From Cavia porcellus (Eukaryota; Chordata; Mammalia; Rodentia; Caviidae), in contig NW_026947507.1 in NCBI RefSeq assembly GCF_034190915.1, positions 35,014,001 through 35,078,000 on the forward strand: DNA of 64,000 bases, in the 5' to 3' direction. The notes under the pieces were generated by a model. That model ran no database searches. It was not told the origin of the DNA and saw nothing but the letters and a program-made list of their open reading frames with translations. Shown here piece by piece: positions 11,456 to 23,436 of the stretch; position 1 is the stretch's first letter; every line of letters starts with the position of its first letter. The position numbers and the translations under genes are program-made.

Positions 11456-11841
11456 AATCTCCATTTTACAGATGTGAAACCAAGACCCAGAAAGCAGAAA
11501 AGAAAAGATCACCTAGCCTCCTGTTGATCTTTCCTTTCCAGCTCCAGGAGGAAACCCATATGTCCTTTCTTTTTCTACTGTAGAGAGGAAAAAAAGGTCA
11601 CAAGTGTCTCTTCCCTACTCTCCACACTGGCAGGAGAGATGCTAGAGGGTGGGCAGCTGGTGGAGAGATTGTCTCATGAACAGGGAGGATAAGGACATGA
11701 GGGGTTGGAGTCAGGTTGCTTTGTGACCGAACAAGATTAAAACCTCACTTCTTCTCTACCAGTTTGTCACCAGTGAAGCCCTGGAAAGGGAGCTCGTAAC
11801 GGAGCCTCATTACTAGAGTGGAAGTACACACCCCTCACCCT

Positions 11842-11842
<1 letters not shown>

Positions 11843-11890
<48 letters not shown>

Positions 11891-11907
11891 CACACACACA
11901 CACACAC
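11843..11907. repeat. (CA)n microsatellite
   Basis: About 65 nt of CA repeats with a single CATG interruption. Confidence 0.95.
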
Positions 11908-13564
11908 CTCCAGAGAAGAATCAAAGGGCACAGAAGGCTGATCACAGCTCCCACATGACCATGAGGGAGCTGTGATCTACCCACAGTAGTCTGAAGAGAT
12001 GTATCCCAGGGGCCCCCAACACAGCCTTGGCTGCCCCAAACCCACAGCATACATAGGAGACAAGAGATTGAAGCAGAGAGATGGGATGGAAATTCAAACT
12101 AATTGTGTTACCTGAGCGAATTATCATACAGATCTGTTACTATACAGAGTTTATTTTGGAAGATCAGATTAAACATTAGACAACAGCACAATACCTGGCA
12201 TGCACACAGTAGCTGCTTGATATTATTCTACTGCTCCTCCTTTCTCACTCTTTTCATCCTTGCTAAAATGTAACAATCCCAATGTCTCTAAAAAAGCTCT
12301 CCAGCCCTTAATGTTCTCGAGTCAAGACACAGGAGCCCGTGATTTATTAGGGAAGTCCTCCCAGGAGAACCGACAGGGAAGAAGACACATAACAGAGAAA
12401 GAAGCACAAGGGGAAATTCAGGCTGTCTCATGTAGGTGGCTTCAGCAAGATTCCAAAGATGAACTCTGAGTGTCCCTTACACATCCAGGAAGTCCAGCCA
12501 GGAGCTGACTCCTCTTCCCTCTACTTCCTGGTCATGTAGGAAGAATGGGGCACCTTGGGAGGAAGCTTGGACTCATCGTCAGGCTGTCCCCTTCAGGTGC
12601 AGCTGTTTGAGCAAAAGTTCTCTGCAGCCAGGAGGAGTCTCTCAGCAGTGGGAAGGGGTTCCTAGGGATGTAAGTGGAAGGAACCCAGCTCAACCAGTCT
12701 CAGCCTGGCAAAAGGAGTGAGCTGTGTCACTGCGTGTGAGAGGACAAACAGGGCAATCCCTGATCCCCAGGAGAGGTCTGCCCGGGACCAGCACTTGCAC
12801 AAATGATCTATCTAATCCTCGCCCAACAGATTTGGCATGAAGTTGGGTGCACAGGTAGCAACTTTGTCTACAAGAAATCAAAGCCCCAAGAGATGTCATC
12901 ACACCCACCCTGGGCCACAAAGCTAATCATTAGCAGCCTGAATCCAAGTTTCCGGACTCCCGGCAGCAGCCTGCTTCCAAAAATAGGATTTAAATGCACG
13001 CACACAAACACACCATATGTTGATCGTCTATGTGAGAACTTGGCAGCTTTTCAGGAGTGAAGTATGGGTTGGAACCAGGGCAGAGACTAAGCAGTCAAGG
13101 GCAGCAGAAAAGAGTCCTCCCTCCCTGGAATGCAATTCCCCAAGTGAGTTAACGGGCTCCTTTGTGTCAGGGGAAATAGTCCAGAGAGGACACATCTGAG
13201 CCCTTTACAGGGCAATAAGTTTGTTCCATTCATTTATTCTCCTCCAAACATCTGGATACCACAGGAAGACAAGAGTCAAGAGAAGAGAAGGAACATGACA
13301 TGTCTTCCTTCTGGAAGCCTTTGTTGAACTCCGTGGACTGTGTGGGGACCCCACAGCATTAATCACACTGGTGTCATTGCTTCAGTAATGATCTTGTGCT
13401 CCACTTGACCACAGTTCTTGAAGGCAGAGCTGCCCGCTACCCTGCTACTGTGGCCCCACTGTCCTTGCCACATAATAGTCACTCAATGAAGTGCAAAAGC
13501 TGTCTGTCATCTGGGAGTTTAGGCATACAGTTTTGCAGTGGGGTCTTCAAAACTTAGGGGACCT
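11908..13564. other. Unique intergenic sequence with an L2/MIR trace
   Basis: No gene is seen. Bases 13400-13500 (TTCTTGAAGGCAGAGC, ATAGTCACTCAATGAA) look like an L2/MIR 3' end. The remainder has no recognised family. Confidence 0.45.
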
Positions 13565-14118
13565 ATGAGGTATGATTAAAATACATGGTGAATGTGTAAA
13601 TTTTTTAATGTATTAAAGTGAAAGATGCATTGCAATTATTCCCCCTTAAAATACCCTCCCCTGCTTTGAGCACATTTGTCCCATTGTTCTTGCTGCTTTC
13701 CAAAGCAGTTTCAGAAGATCTATGTCATGAGTGTCTTCAGCTGCAGTGTCGTGGCTGCCTGGCTGCCTCGATGTCCTGAACTGATGCAAAGCGTTCATCT
13801 GTCATGGTTGTTTTTGCTTTGGGGAAGAGCTAAAAGTCACATGGTGCCAGATCTGGGAAATCTCAGTGGCTGAGGACACACGGTGATGTTTCCATCTGAC
13901 AGAAATTGCTATAAACATTTTAAATCAACTCAGGACAAGGAGATGGTCACAAAAAGATACTCACAAAAGGAGACTTCCAGAACTGCTACAAGAAAGAGGG
14001 GCTAAGTGTGTTCAAAGCAAGGAGTAGTTGGGGGTGGGGAAGGTAAGGGCAATGTGTCTTTTATGGTAATTTTTTTAAATTTTATTTAAACATTCACTGT
14101 ATTTTTGTACATCCATGT
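13565..14118 (-). mobile_element. Palindromic mariner-derived element, copy A
   Basis: The two outer arms are inverted repeats of each other. The left begins near TGAGGTATGATTAAAATACA with TGGTGAATGTGTAAA, and the right ends TTTAAACATTCACTGTATTTTTG. The right arm reads as the sense C-terminus of a mariner transposase (GACTTCCAGAACTGCTACAA, TGTGTTCAAAGCAAGGAG, GGGCAATGTGTCTTTTATGG). The left arm is the same region reversed. The middle carries antisense GGGGAAGAGCTAAAAGTCAC, the reverse of the PDLAPCDFWLFPK-type motif next to the last catalytic Asp. It is non-coding and decayed. Strand is given by the middle part. Confidence 0.7.
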
Positions 14119-16355
14119 GTGTAAGAGGCAATTGAAGGTCAAAGACAGAAAGGATCCTAAGGGTTTAGGAGAAGAGGTCAGAATGGGAAGCAGGAATTCT
14201 TGGAGACGCACAAAGTTGTCCGCTGTGCACAGCAGTTCCCTGCAAACACTTTCCATGTGTGCTGGCCCAATCGCTGTAGCTCAGAGACTTCGGGCCCCCA
14301 CAAACACAAGCACCTTCCTAAGAGTTTGGGTCTCTTTGGGAGCTCCCCTCCCACTCTTTGTCCACACTGGAAGAAGGGAAGGGAAGCAGTAAATGAAGGG
14401 TGCACAGAGCCCTTGGTGCCCAGGGTCCCTGAAAGGACCAAACAACCCAGCACATCAGCCTCCATCTCCCCATCTCCTCGCACACTTTGGCTCAGGAACC
14501 TGGGAGCACAGCCAACAGAGGGTGGGGCAGCACAAAATGAGCCTGAACTCCGGTGCAAGGCACAGAAGAGAATGGAGGGGAGCTGTCTGTTTCCAGATGG
14601 GTTTGAAGGTTGGACACATTGTTTATTCTCCCTGGATGCTGAGAAAACAAACCACAAAGAACAGCCAGGCAATGGCAGGCAGGGAGGCCTCCACTGCATT
14701 CCAGCCTTGTCTGGGGAGCTCCCTGTGTTGTCTGCCCCTCCTGCGCATCTGTATTTGGCCATGCAAATTAAACTGTTTGGCACAAGAAAGGGGCTGAGAC
14801 ACACAGCCTTTCTGGGGGGTCTTGTCCTCACCCTGGAGGTTTGTCAAAGCATTGGGACCCAGGCAGAAATGAAATCCAGCTGGAAGAATCCAGAGATGGC
14901 CTACAGAAGGCTTCATTTTACTGGGGAGGAAACTGAGGCACAAGAAGAAAAAGCATCCGAGGGTTCATGGCTCCTTCTCCCCACCTGCAAGACGCCAGAG
15001 ACAGCAAGACCAGCAGCCAAACATGATGTGGGGAGTCAGGGGAGGGATTCGGGCCCACCAGGGTGGTGGAGTGGTGGGCAGACAGGAAGCTGCCCTAGCC
15101 AGCACCTCTCACCTCTAGGCAGCATACCTACCGCAGACTGAGGCTTGGCAGATCCAAAATGCCTCCTACTTCCCAGTTGTTAGCGTATATCTTAGTTTTC
15201 CCAAGGCAGGGTCTCATTCTTCCTTGGGCATTTCAGGGAGAAGCAGTAAGGGAACCAAAGATTTTCCCTAATACAAAAAATAAAAATAACTTGAAAAATC
15301 AAAGCAGAAGAGTGTTAGAGCAAAGCCTGGCATCAGAGGATGCACACAGCCCCTGAGCACACCCCCCACCCCCTGACTGTGGTTCCATGGAGAGTCTGGT
15401 TTGAGCCAGGGCTTCTCCTGAGTCCTCCAGGCAGAACACTCAGCCTCCCAGCAATTTAAGGGGCAATACTTGGCTCCCGTTCTCCACAAACATACTCCTA
15501 ACTCCTAGGTGGCCTCTCAGAAACAACTGCAAGACTGTTGCCCAAAGACCAAGACCAACCTCATTTCCCCAGCCTCTGAACCTCTTCCCGGGTCATGATT
15601 TGGGTGGCTCCCCATATTGCCACTGAGAAGAAAAGAGGCTGTGTGCCCAGATGTGGGGTCAGCAAGGGAAGGAAACATTGGCCTGCCACCACTCCCTGTG
15701 GGACAGGGAAAGCAGCTCCAGAAAGGAGGAGAGTCATAGAAAGACCAGCTGTCATAGGAAAGCCCAGCTGTCATAGAAAGCCCAACGCAGCTCTAAGCAC
15801 TGACTTGCCCCCTGCATTTCCTCTGCAGAGTGGAGCAAACCTAGGAGAGGAGCAGAACCAAAGGGTCCTCCTGTGGATCTCCCCCACCAGCCCCTCTTGA
15901 AGGAGATTAGGAGGGGGAGCAGGACCTCTCTGGATAGATGCAGAGGAATGTCCAGGGAGCTATCTGGATCTGTGGGGAGAAGGGATGAGAGTCTGTAAAG
16001 GTATGTTCAAAGGTATGTTCATAATTCCATATTTAAAAATAGAAATAAAGTAATATCCTTTCATCTCATAAATTATAAAGACAATACCAGACACCAGCCA
16101 TTGGAATGCTGGAGACAGGCAATCCCCGGCACCATGTTTGTCTGCAGCCACAGGGACACGCTGCTGTCCTCCAGGGGAGGAAGTGGAACAGTCACGCACA
16201 GCAGACACTGACACTTTACACTCTCTCAGCAGTGGCAGGACCCACGTGCTTCCCCACAAATTTGCCAGTACTGTGTTTTGTCAAAATGTTGGATTTACGC
16301 CTAACAGGAAAGGTAAGAAATGGTGGTGATTGGATTTCAGCGTGGCTTTGATTTG
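14119..16355. other. GC-moderate intergenic sequence with long chance ORFs
   Basis: It holds the longest open frame in the window (14200-15141, plus strand, 313 codons) and an overlapping 217-codon minus-strand frame. Neither has a recognisable domain, and part of the plus frame reads through a MIR-like block (TTTTACTGGGGAGGAAACTG). I see no splice structure or poly(A) signal supporting a gene. Confidence 0.5.
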
Positions 16356-16699
16356 CATGTCTCCTATTATGAATGGGCTGTACATCTATCCACAGGGTGA
16401 AGACCATTTGCATTTTTTTGTGTGTGTGAACTCAATGTTCATGTCCTTTGCCCATTTTTCAACTTGGTTATGAATCTTCTCAATTTCCAAGTCCTTTTGA
16501 TATTAGAAGGGTTACCTCTTTGTGATATGAATTGCAAATTCTTTTTTCCTTCAGTTTGCCATTTGACTTTTGCCTCCGCCTATGGTGTTTTGGACATGCA
16601 GAAATTCTTTCCAGTTTTTTTTAATCTATCTTTTCATTCTAGATTTTGAATCATAGTTACAAGGCTGCCCCCATCCATCCTGACTCCCGTGTTTCCTTA

Positions 16700-16915
16700 T
16701 ACTATTTTTATGTTTTTTGTGGGGGTTGTCGTTGTTACTGGTGTGTTGTTGTATACCGAACCCTGGGTCTTTACCCTGAGCTATTTCCTTTGCCCTTTTT
16801 AAAAAAAAAAATTTTTTTTGTCTTTTTCCTTTTTTATCGGTTCCAGGGATCGAACTCACGACTGCCTGCTTGCAAGGCAGGTGCTTATGCCGCTGAGCTA
16901 AATCCCCAGCCCCCA
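16700..16915 (-). mobile_element. ID-like SINE(s), antisense
   Basis: Two adjoining antisense tRNA-like segments are present. The first has CCGAACCCTGGGTCTTTACC and CTGAGCTATTTCC. The second, better preserved, has TATCGGTTCCAGGGATCGAA, CTGCTTGCAAGGCAGG and CCGCTGAGCTAAATCCCCAG behind a T-rich tail. The second is nearly identical to the copy at 53045-53152, so this is a young family in this genome. Confidence 0.85.
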
Positions 16916-17035
16916 ATTTTTTTATATTTTGAGACGTGGTCTCACTAAGTTGCCAAGTTTCTTGAGTGGACTCAAACTTGTCCTGTCTCAGCCTCCCAAA
17001 GTGCTGGGATTACAGGCATCCATGCCTGTGTATAG
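16916..17035 (-). mobile_element. 7SL-derived SINE part, antisense
   Basis: TTTGAGACGTGGTCTCACTA, CAGCCTCCCAAAGTGCTGGG and ATTACAGGCATCCATG are antisense B1/Alu-type landmarks. With the diverged ID half to its left it forms a B4-like composite into which the young ID element probably inserted. Confidence 0.75.
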
Positions 17036-17650
17036 CTTATGTCTATTTTTCACTTTTGAATCTGCTCCATTTGGGGGTTTCTCTCAATGTATTGTACAAA
17101 GCATGGAGTCAAATTTATCTTTTTCCGAAAATGACTGGTTTATTGTCCTAATAAAGCTCATTAGAAGTTCATTTTGTCACCGCACCGCTTTGAGATGCCA
17201 TCTGTATCATTTCCTAATGTCTTACTGGTGTTCCAGGCCTGTGCTGGTTCCGCTGTTCCACCCCACTGGTCTATCTATGCCAATGCCGTAAAGCCTTAAC
17301 AACTGAGGCCACTCAGTGTTTTCAAACTGTTTCCTCATGTTGCTCTTTTCTGTTTAAAGATATCCCTCAGATTTCTTACTTGTTTATTTTTAATCTAAAC
17401 TTTAAAATACTTTGTTTAGTTCCAGAGGGGAGAATACTTGATATGGTACTGGGATTGTGTGAAATGTATAAATTAACATTCTCAGCACTGACCTCTTTAT
17501 GATGGTAAATCTTTCCGGCCAAGAACATAAGTGGTGGGGAGTGGAAAGAAAATCAGCTCCAGCTGAAACGGAGGCAGGTGTGTGATCTGTGGTGAGTTTG
17601 AAATCAAAATTCATGCGTTACCCTGTCCTTTTGCTATAATAGTATCTGTA

Positions 17651-17989
17651 GCCAAAGTTCACCGTGGCTATTCCTACTTTCCTCCTATTGTTTGGGATTT
17701 TATGAAAATACATAAGATGTGTTGCACATGTGATCTAATTTTATATAATTCTGAACATCCAATTGATGCTTAGCATTGCTCAGTGTCATATAGGTGAATT
17801 CAGTGTTCATGTCCTTTGCAGAAAAGGCAAGAGAAGAATAGAAGACAAGTTACAAGTAAATCTAATGGGCATTTCCTATGTGCAAAGACTAGGAGGAGGT
17901 TTGCAGGGAGCTAAGGATTCTCAGATGCTCAGAATACACAGCTAGGCTCAGCGGCTTGTGAGAGCTTAATGCAGGTCTTAATTTATTTG
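17651..17989. other. Unassigned sequence
   Basis: AT-rich non-coding sequence. It may include more decayed L1 at its start (GAATTCAGTGTTCATGTCCTTTGCAG near 17797-17822). No gene is seen. Confidence 0.4.
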
Positions 17990-18345
17990 GCAGGTCTTAA
18001 TGTATTTAAGAGACTATAACAAAGTATCTTAGATCAAATAATTTATTAACAAGAGAAATGTACTGCTTATAGTTCTGGAGCTTAGGAAATCCAAGATCAA
18101 GGTGCCAGCAAACAAGCATGAGTCTCTTCCCTATGGACAGTGTCTTCTATGTGCCCTCACAGGGTGTGAGAGACCGCTTCTCCAGCCTATTCTATGAGGG
18201 TGCTAATGGCACTCATAGGATGATGCCCTCATGATCCAATCACCTCTCAAAGGTCCCACATCTTGATGTCATTGCCCTCGGGGTCAGGTTGCAATATAGG
18301 AGTTTGGGGAGGGACATAAACTCAGAGCACAGCAGAGTATGACAC
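17990..18345. mobile_element. Ancient interspersed repeat, family not assigned
   Basis: Clear landmarks of a widespread mammalian repeat: TATAACAAAGTATCTTAGAT, TATAGTTCTGGAGCTTAGGA, AATCCAAGATCAAGGTGCCA, ATGATCCAATCACCTCTCAA, AGGTCCCACATCTTGATG. It ends near GGGACATAAACTCAGAGCAC. I recognise the pattern but do not trust my memory of its name. Confidence 0.6.
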
Positions 18346-18514
18346 TGATTGCAAACAGGGAATGATAGCAAAATGGGCTTCAGTAGGAACAGCCACACCC
18401 GAGCCTCTCTCCATGAGCCGGAGCAACTCTCAGACTGCTGTGCTGTGGGGAGAGAACCAAGCCTCACCAGGAGGTGATTCTCTCCTAGAAACCATATCTT
18501 TTTCATTGTTTTCT

Positions 18515-18870
18515 TGGGTTGGGTTTTATTCTCCTTCATTTTATTTGATAATGTTAAATCTTATGGCATGAGCAGCTATTTAAAAGATAGCAAGACGTAT
18601 TATGGTAGCCATTTTGGATTTACTACTGGCTTGTTTGGAAGTCCTTTATTGCAGTCATTGTTTTGTTTTTATTGTTTCTATTCTATTCTGTTCTGTTTGA
18701 TTTTTACTATGTCTGAAGGTATCTGCAGCTATTTTGAAGACAACAAAAGGCATTATGGTAACTATTGCTGATTTTGTAAGGTTTTGAAGTTCTGTATCAC
18801 TTATCCTAGTTTATTTTGATTGGCTTTATTCTGTTATTTTTCCTTGGTTTTATCCTCTTTAAAATAAAAT
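18515..18870. repeat. Degenerate ~150-bp tandem repeat, about 2.2 units
   Basis: CAGCTATTTAAAAGATAGCA followed by AGACGTATTATGGTAGCC (18573 on) recurs 153 bp later as CAGCTATTTTGAAGACAACA followed by AAAGGCATTATGGTAACT (18726 on). The T-rich leader GGTTTTATTCTCCTTCATTT (about 18522) recurs near 18672 and again near 18822 (GGCTTTATTCTGTTATTTTT). The same reading frame is open through both units, but this is probably incidental. Confidence 0.75.
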
Positions 18871-19234
18871 TTTTAAAAATGGGCTTTAAGTTTTAAAGAG
18901 AGAGAGAAGCATTTGAGGAAGGCAGAGTTGGATGTCAGGCAACATTGAAGCTGATAAAATACATTTCCACTTGTCTTCACTCTTAGGCCCCCAGTCATAG
19001 GAGCCTCCTCTTGGCTTTAGGATCCATCATATTCCAGATGCAGTAAACCCCCAGGGTGCTGAGAGGCAGCAATCATCTCACCCCCGTGTGCATTTGCACA
19101 TGGCACCCATTCCAGATGGCCCTCCCCACTCCACCTGGCATCTCTTGCTCATCTTTGTACCCCGCACCTCCAGGAAGCCACCAAAGCCTATCTGTACACC
19201 AACAGTCACCAAAACTCAGCTACAGTGATAGCCT
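18871..19234. other. Unique intergenic sequence
   Basis: A short GA-rich run is followed by a Cys/His/Pro-biased, GC-moderate stretch. No gene or known repeat is seen. Confidence 0.45.
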
Positions 19235-19690
19235 CTCGTATGTCTCAACCTGACTGGGCTATCGGGGGCCCAAACATCTGGTTAAACATAACTTCTGTGC
19301 TTCCAGAAGATCTTAGCATTTGAGCACAGACTGAGTCAAGATCTGCCCCCTGTCCAACGAAGGCAGGCACCATTCAGTGCACTGGGGCCGAAGCAGAATA
19401 AAAAGCCAGAGGAAGGCTGAACACTGTCTCTCTGCTTGCCTACTGGAGATGGAACATCAGGATTCTCCTACCCTTTGACTGGAACTCAGAGTATCAGGCC
19501 CCTGGATCTCGGCCCTTGAACTTGGACTGGGCTTACATCACCACTCACCTGGGTCTCCAGCTGTAGCTGCCAGATCAAGGAGTTTCTCAATGTAAGGTTT
19601 ATTCCTTACATTGAATTTCATTTTACATATATCCTATTGGCTGTTTCTCTGGAGAACCCCATATCCTTGGAGCACCCCATTGCTATGTGC
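19235..19690 (+). mobile_element. LTR-like ancient repeat
   Basis: It opens TCTCAACCTGACTGGGCTAT and CATCTGGTTAAACATAAC, has GAATAAAAAGCCAGAGGAAG as a TATA-like or poly(A)-like block, and the tandem phrases GAACATCAGGATTCTC and GGATCTCGGCCCTTGAACTTGG. It ends TATCCTATTGGCTGTTTCTC and TGGAGAACCCC, the 3' end of a well-known mammalian LTR-like repeat. The family is not named. Confidence 0.55.
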
Positions 19691-19859
19691 TGTGTACCTC
19701 CTCTTAGCCTGCACACAAACTATCTACATCAAAGAAGGTTCCCCAGCCCTTTATACCCTGAGCTTCTCCAAGGACTTCATTTGTCCCCTTGTGCTAGACA
19801 GGCGAAGATATCCAATACGTACATTTGTAAAAATGAACAAGCAATCAAATCGCTAAACA

Positions 19860-20090
19860 TGAAGCCCTGGGTGCAAACCTTCCCCTCTACACCAGTGCTG
19901 TCACTTGCACATTCAAGTGGCCTTGGACAAAGTATTAAACCTTTAACCTCAGTTTCCCTGCTTGTATCATAGAAAGAAAAATGACACCTCCTCAGAGGAC
20001 TGTTAAGTGGATTAAATAAGATAATGCATGTTAAATGCCTTGTATCTGCTGCCTAAAAAGCACTCAATTAATAGCAGCTGTTATCACTGC
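19860..20090 (+). mobile_element. MIR SINE remnant
   Basis: The core and 3' end of MIR are visible: CCTTGGACAAAGTATTAAAC, CCTCAGTTTCCCTGCTTG and AGGACTGTTAAGTGGATTAA, then ATAAGATAATGCATGTTAAA. Confidence 0.7.
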
Positions 20091-20419
20091 CACTAATGAG
20101 ATTTTAGTTAATGGGGTTTCAGGCTTACGCTTTACATTTCTCAAAAGGGTCCAAAATTGGGTGCAAGTAACAGGGGTACTTCCTATAAGGGTCGCCCTTT
20201 CTGGCATATTCTGTCCCTTTCCAATAGATCATCCTTTTTCTCCAGTGGTGGCCAGAGCCAAAAGTGCTAAGCCCCACCTCTGCAGATGACTCAGTTTCTC
20301 CCAAGCCTGTTGTCCTTACAGAGAGCTGCCCATGTAAACCGGAAGTCCAGAGCACATACATTGCAAGGGTTCTGAGGGTGCAGGGTGAGCACTGAGCAGA
20401 CTTGAGGCGCCGCAAGGCA

Positions 20420-20600
20420 GAGGCACATTCTCAGCACCGCACACTTTCCTAAGCGCTCATCAGAAACGCTTGCTAAACAGCAAATCCCAACTTCACAGAA
20501 AGTCCCACCAGAAAACCGCTGACAAAAGCCTGGTTATGTAACTGAGGCGGCAGATAATTAGTACAAACGCTCCCCAGCAGAAGTGGGAGAAACAGCCCCA
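20420..20600. promoter_or_regulatory. Candidate conserved non-coding element
   Basis: Repeat-free sequence with motif-like cores (TTTCCTAAGCGCTCATCAG, AACCGCTGACAAAAGCC, GGCAGATAATTAGTACAAAC) and several CpGs retained outside any CpG island. It is inference from composition only. Confidence 0.25.
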
Positions 20601-20952
20601 CAGGCCCGAGCTGTTCTCTCACAGGAAATTGCAGCAGAGTGGCACACGTTCACCAAGTTGCAGGAAAGGAGTTTACTCCCTAGACCAGATTTCAAATCTT
20701 CAGTGAACAGCCTGCCAACTCAGAGACATGCCAGGCTCAAGGGCCTTCCCAGAGAGGCTAGCAGTTCTTCCAGACTCCCTGGAAGGTGTGGAGAAAGAGC
20801 AGATATGCAGGCATTTCTGGGCAAACCTCCTACACATTACAAGGGAAAGCCCTTGCTGATGACTCCACCTTGCCAGACACTTTTAAGAGGCATTTTGTCT
20901 TGGAATTCTCAGCATCAGCACATAGTCAGCTTTGGATGAAAGGTTCTGAGTA

Positions 20953-21121
20953 CCTGGGCATGGTGCTGCACATCTGTAATCCTAGTACTCACAAGGCAGA
21001 AGCAGGAGGATTGCCCCAAGTTCAAAGCCAGCCTGGGCTACATAGTGGTTCAAGGCCAGCCTGAACTACACAGTGAGACTGTCTCAAAACCACAAAAATT
21101 GAGGCTCCAAATAAATAAATA
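20953..21121 (+). mobile_element. B1 SINE, sense
   Basis: A full-length 7SL-derived element: CCTGGGCATGGTGCTGCACA, CTGTAATCCTAGTACTCACA, a tandem duplicate (TTCAAAGCCAGCCTGGGCTA then TTCAAGGCCAGCCTGAACTA), GAGACTGTCTCAAAAC and an A-rich AAATAAATAAAT tail. The internal duplication is the hallmark of rodent B1. Confidence 0.92.
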
Positions 21122-22934
21122 TCATGAGCCAAATTCAGTTTCCTGGCCAGCAGAGATTTCCAAAGGACAAAGCAGGGGAAAGCCAGCTACCAGAGTGGTG
21201 GGAGGGTGGCAGGGAGGTCACCCATACTTTCTCACTGCCACTGTGTGCCCACCTGTCCCCTTCACTCAGGAGCATCTTGCAGGCCTCCTTCGTCACCCAG
21301 CCCAGGGGCTGAGACCCAGTCCATCTGGGTGGAGAAAGATGCTGTCCCCTAACTCAGGGCAGGCAGCCAGCTCTCAGCAGCACAGAGGAAGTTACTGCCT
21401 AGATTATAAATCGGTCAGAGCTTCATAAAGAGTGGCTGGATAAATAGGCTGTGCTTTAAACGTCCCTGAATGTGGGTTTGATTTGATGCTGCAGTTCACA
21501 TTTGGAAAGTTCTAAATACCATCTGTGTGTGTGTCCAGTGCCTGCTCCAGGGTATGTATAGGATTCGGCTTCAGAGGTGGCTTCAGAGCCTTCCACGCAC
21601 AGCCTCTGCCTTGTCACTAATGCTATCTTTCCAAAACCTCCTGGTGAAGCCTTTGACTTTGAACCTAGCCCCAGAGACTGAGCCTTCAACAATGGCCCCG
21701 TCTTCCCCTGACACCATAGACCACAGCAGCTGAGGGCTAAGGTGCCTCACTACAAAGCCAGGAGCTCTCCGAGTCCACAGCAGGATTGGTGAATTCTGCA
21801 ATGGAACAAACTTCAGAGGTGGTGCCAATTGCTCCCCACAACCCATCGCAACATTCCCGCCTGGCACAGGCCAGAGAGTACTCACCTGGGACCCAGCCTG
21901 CCGCTCTCCTTCCAGCTGTGCCACTGACAAGCTGTGTGGCTCCTTCCTGTCACTTAACCCCCCTGGCCCTCAAACTTCCACAGAGAATTCAGTGGAAACC
22001 TTGCCTACCTGCTCCACAGCGTCCCTGCAAGAATGAGGTGACATCATGCCTGGGAGACAGCACTTTGAAAGCACAGAACTCCACACCTGCACTGTGGAAC
22101 CACAGCTAATGGCTGCAGCTGACCAAGCCAGAGCCAGGGTCAGGCCTAGTGCTTCCCATTCTCGTGTGACCTTCTTGCGATTAGTGTGACCTTCTGCTGT
22201 CCAAGGGAGATGTCCTTATCTCCTTTCAAAAGCAGGGCTGCAAAGGTCAGAAAGGTGAAGAACTTGCCCAGGTCCCCCCGGCCACGAGGAGACAGAGCAG
22301 GATGAAGGCACACGAGCTGTGTGCTCCAGGGTCCAGGGCCTCACTGATGGAGGTTTGCAAAGATGGTTTTGTCATAGAGATGCATGATTATTTACTTCTT
22401 CATTTACCTTCCCTGCCCCAAGCAATTCCAAAGTGCTTTAGAGTTGTGTTTATAATAAAAAAAAATGCACTTTATTGTAAAAGATCAAAACTCACAGAGT
22501 AAAGGGAAGAAGAATGAAATATGACACCTGGCTGAAGATGCTGTTTAACTCTGTCCTTTTACTCATCTCAGGGTTCAACAAGTGTTTCTGGAGCATATTG
22601 TAAGTTTCAGACACCAGATGTGCCATCCTGGGTTTTGAAAGACAGATTCCTTGGCATCAAGAAATTTGTGTGTGTGTGTGTGTGCTGCGATGAGTTGTGG
22701 CGAGCAACTGGCACCAGCATGTGTATGTTCATGCATGTGTATGCATATGTGTGTGTGAACACTGAGTTGATAGACAGGACATAAGACAATCAACCTGATA
22801 GTATTCTCATGGATAGTATTCTCACAGACCCTACCCAATCACTGAAAAGGGCCCCTTTCCCACACTGGGGGAACTTTTGGCTTCCTGGAAAGATGCATAA
22901 AAATAAATTGGGTGGTACAAGGATTTCAGACAAG
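21122..22934. other. Unique intergenic sequence
   Basis: GC-moderate sequence followed by a GT-rich simple repeat (22667-22684, with a looser TGTGTATG tract to 22757). Frames are short and unsupported. No gene is seen. Confidence 0.45.
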
Positions 22935-23036
22935 ACTGGAGATTTAGCCCGATAGCACAGCACCTATACCCTACCTGGCAAGCATGAGGTCCTGAGTTCA
23001 ATTTGTTGTAACTCCCACTACCAAAAAAAAAAGGAT
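22935..23036 (+). mobile_element. ID-like SINE with target-site duplication
   Basis: GACTGGAGATTTAGCCCGAT (A box), then GAGGTCCTGAGTTCAATTTG (diverged B box), then a pure A tail. The left flank AAGGATTTCAGACA and right flank AAGGATTTCCAACA match as a target-site duplication. Confidence 0.8.
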
Positions 23037-23436
23037 TTCCAACATTACAGCTCTGGAGAACAAAATCTGACTGAGTTTTATAATACCAGAACATAAAGGG
23101 GAAATCTGATCTGTCCTACACCAGTCTAACATCAAAGATGATTTTTTTTCTTACACTAGGATCTGCCACCACGCATAACCATATTTAAGGGACATTGTCT
23201 GTAATGAATGGTGCCTTCCAGATCAGTTTTGAGATAATGCAAACCTTCAAAAAGTGGCTGCGACTTACAGCAACCTCCAACAGAGCAAGAGTAGAAGCAC
23301 CATTTAGAGAAGGAATCAAATTAACACAGTGTCTAAGTTGGCTCAGCAACTGAATGAAAAGAATGTGAGAGTGGGCAGTGGGGAGTAAACAAGGAAGAAA
23401 GAAATCAGAAAGAAATCTGTTTGTTTAAGAGCCTAT

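Larger units (their letters stand above)
16360..17650 (-). mobile_element. L1 remnant, antisense, split by SINEs
   Basis: The plus strand reads antisense L1: TTTGATTTGCATGTCTCCTA, GTTCATGTCCTTTGCCCATT, GATTTTGAATCATAGTTACA; then, after the SINE block (about 16700-17035), GGAGTCAAATTTATCTTTTT, TTTGAGATGCCATCTGTATC, CCACTGGTCTATCTATGCCA, GACCTCTTTATGATGG. This is one old L1 with continuous order on both sides of the insertion. Confidence 0.8.

Noticed and set aside
14178..15141. Overlapping 313- and 217-codon frames read as genes
   Set aside because: No domain, no splice or poly(A) context, and part of the plus frame is MIR-derived. Stop-poor GC-moderate DNA gives such frames by chance.
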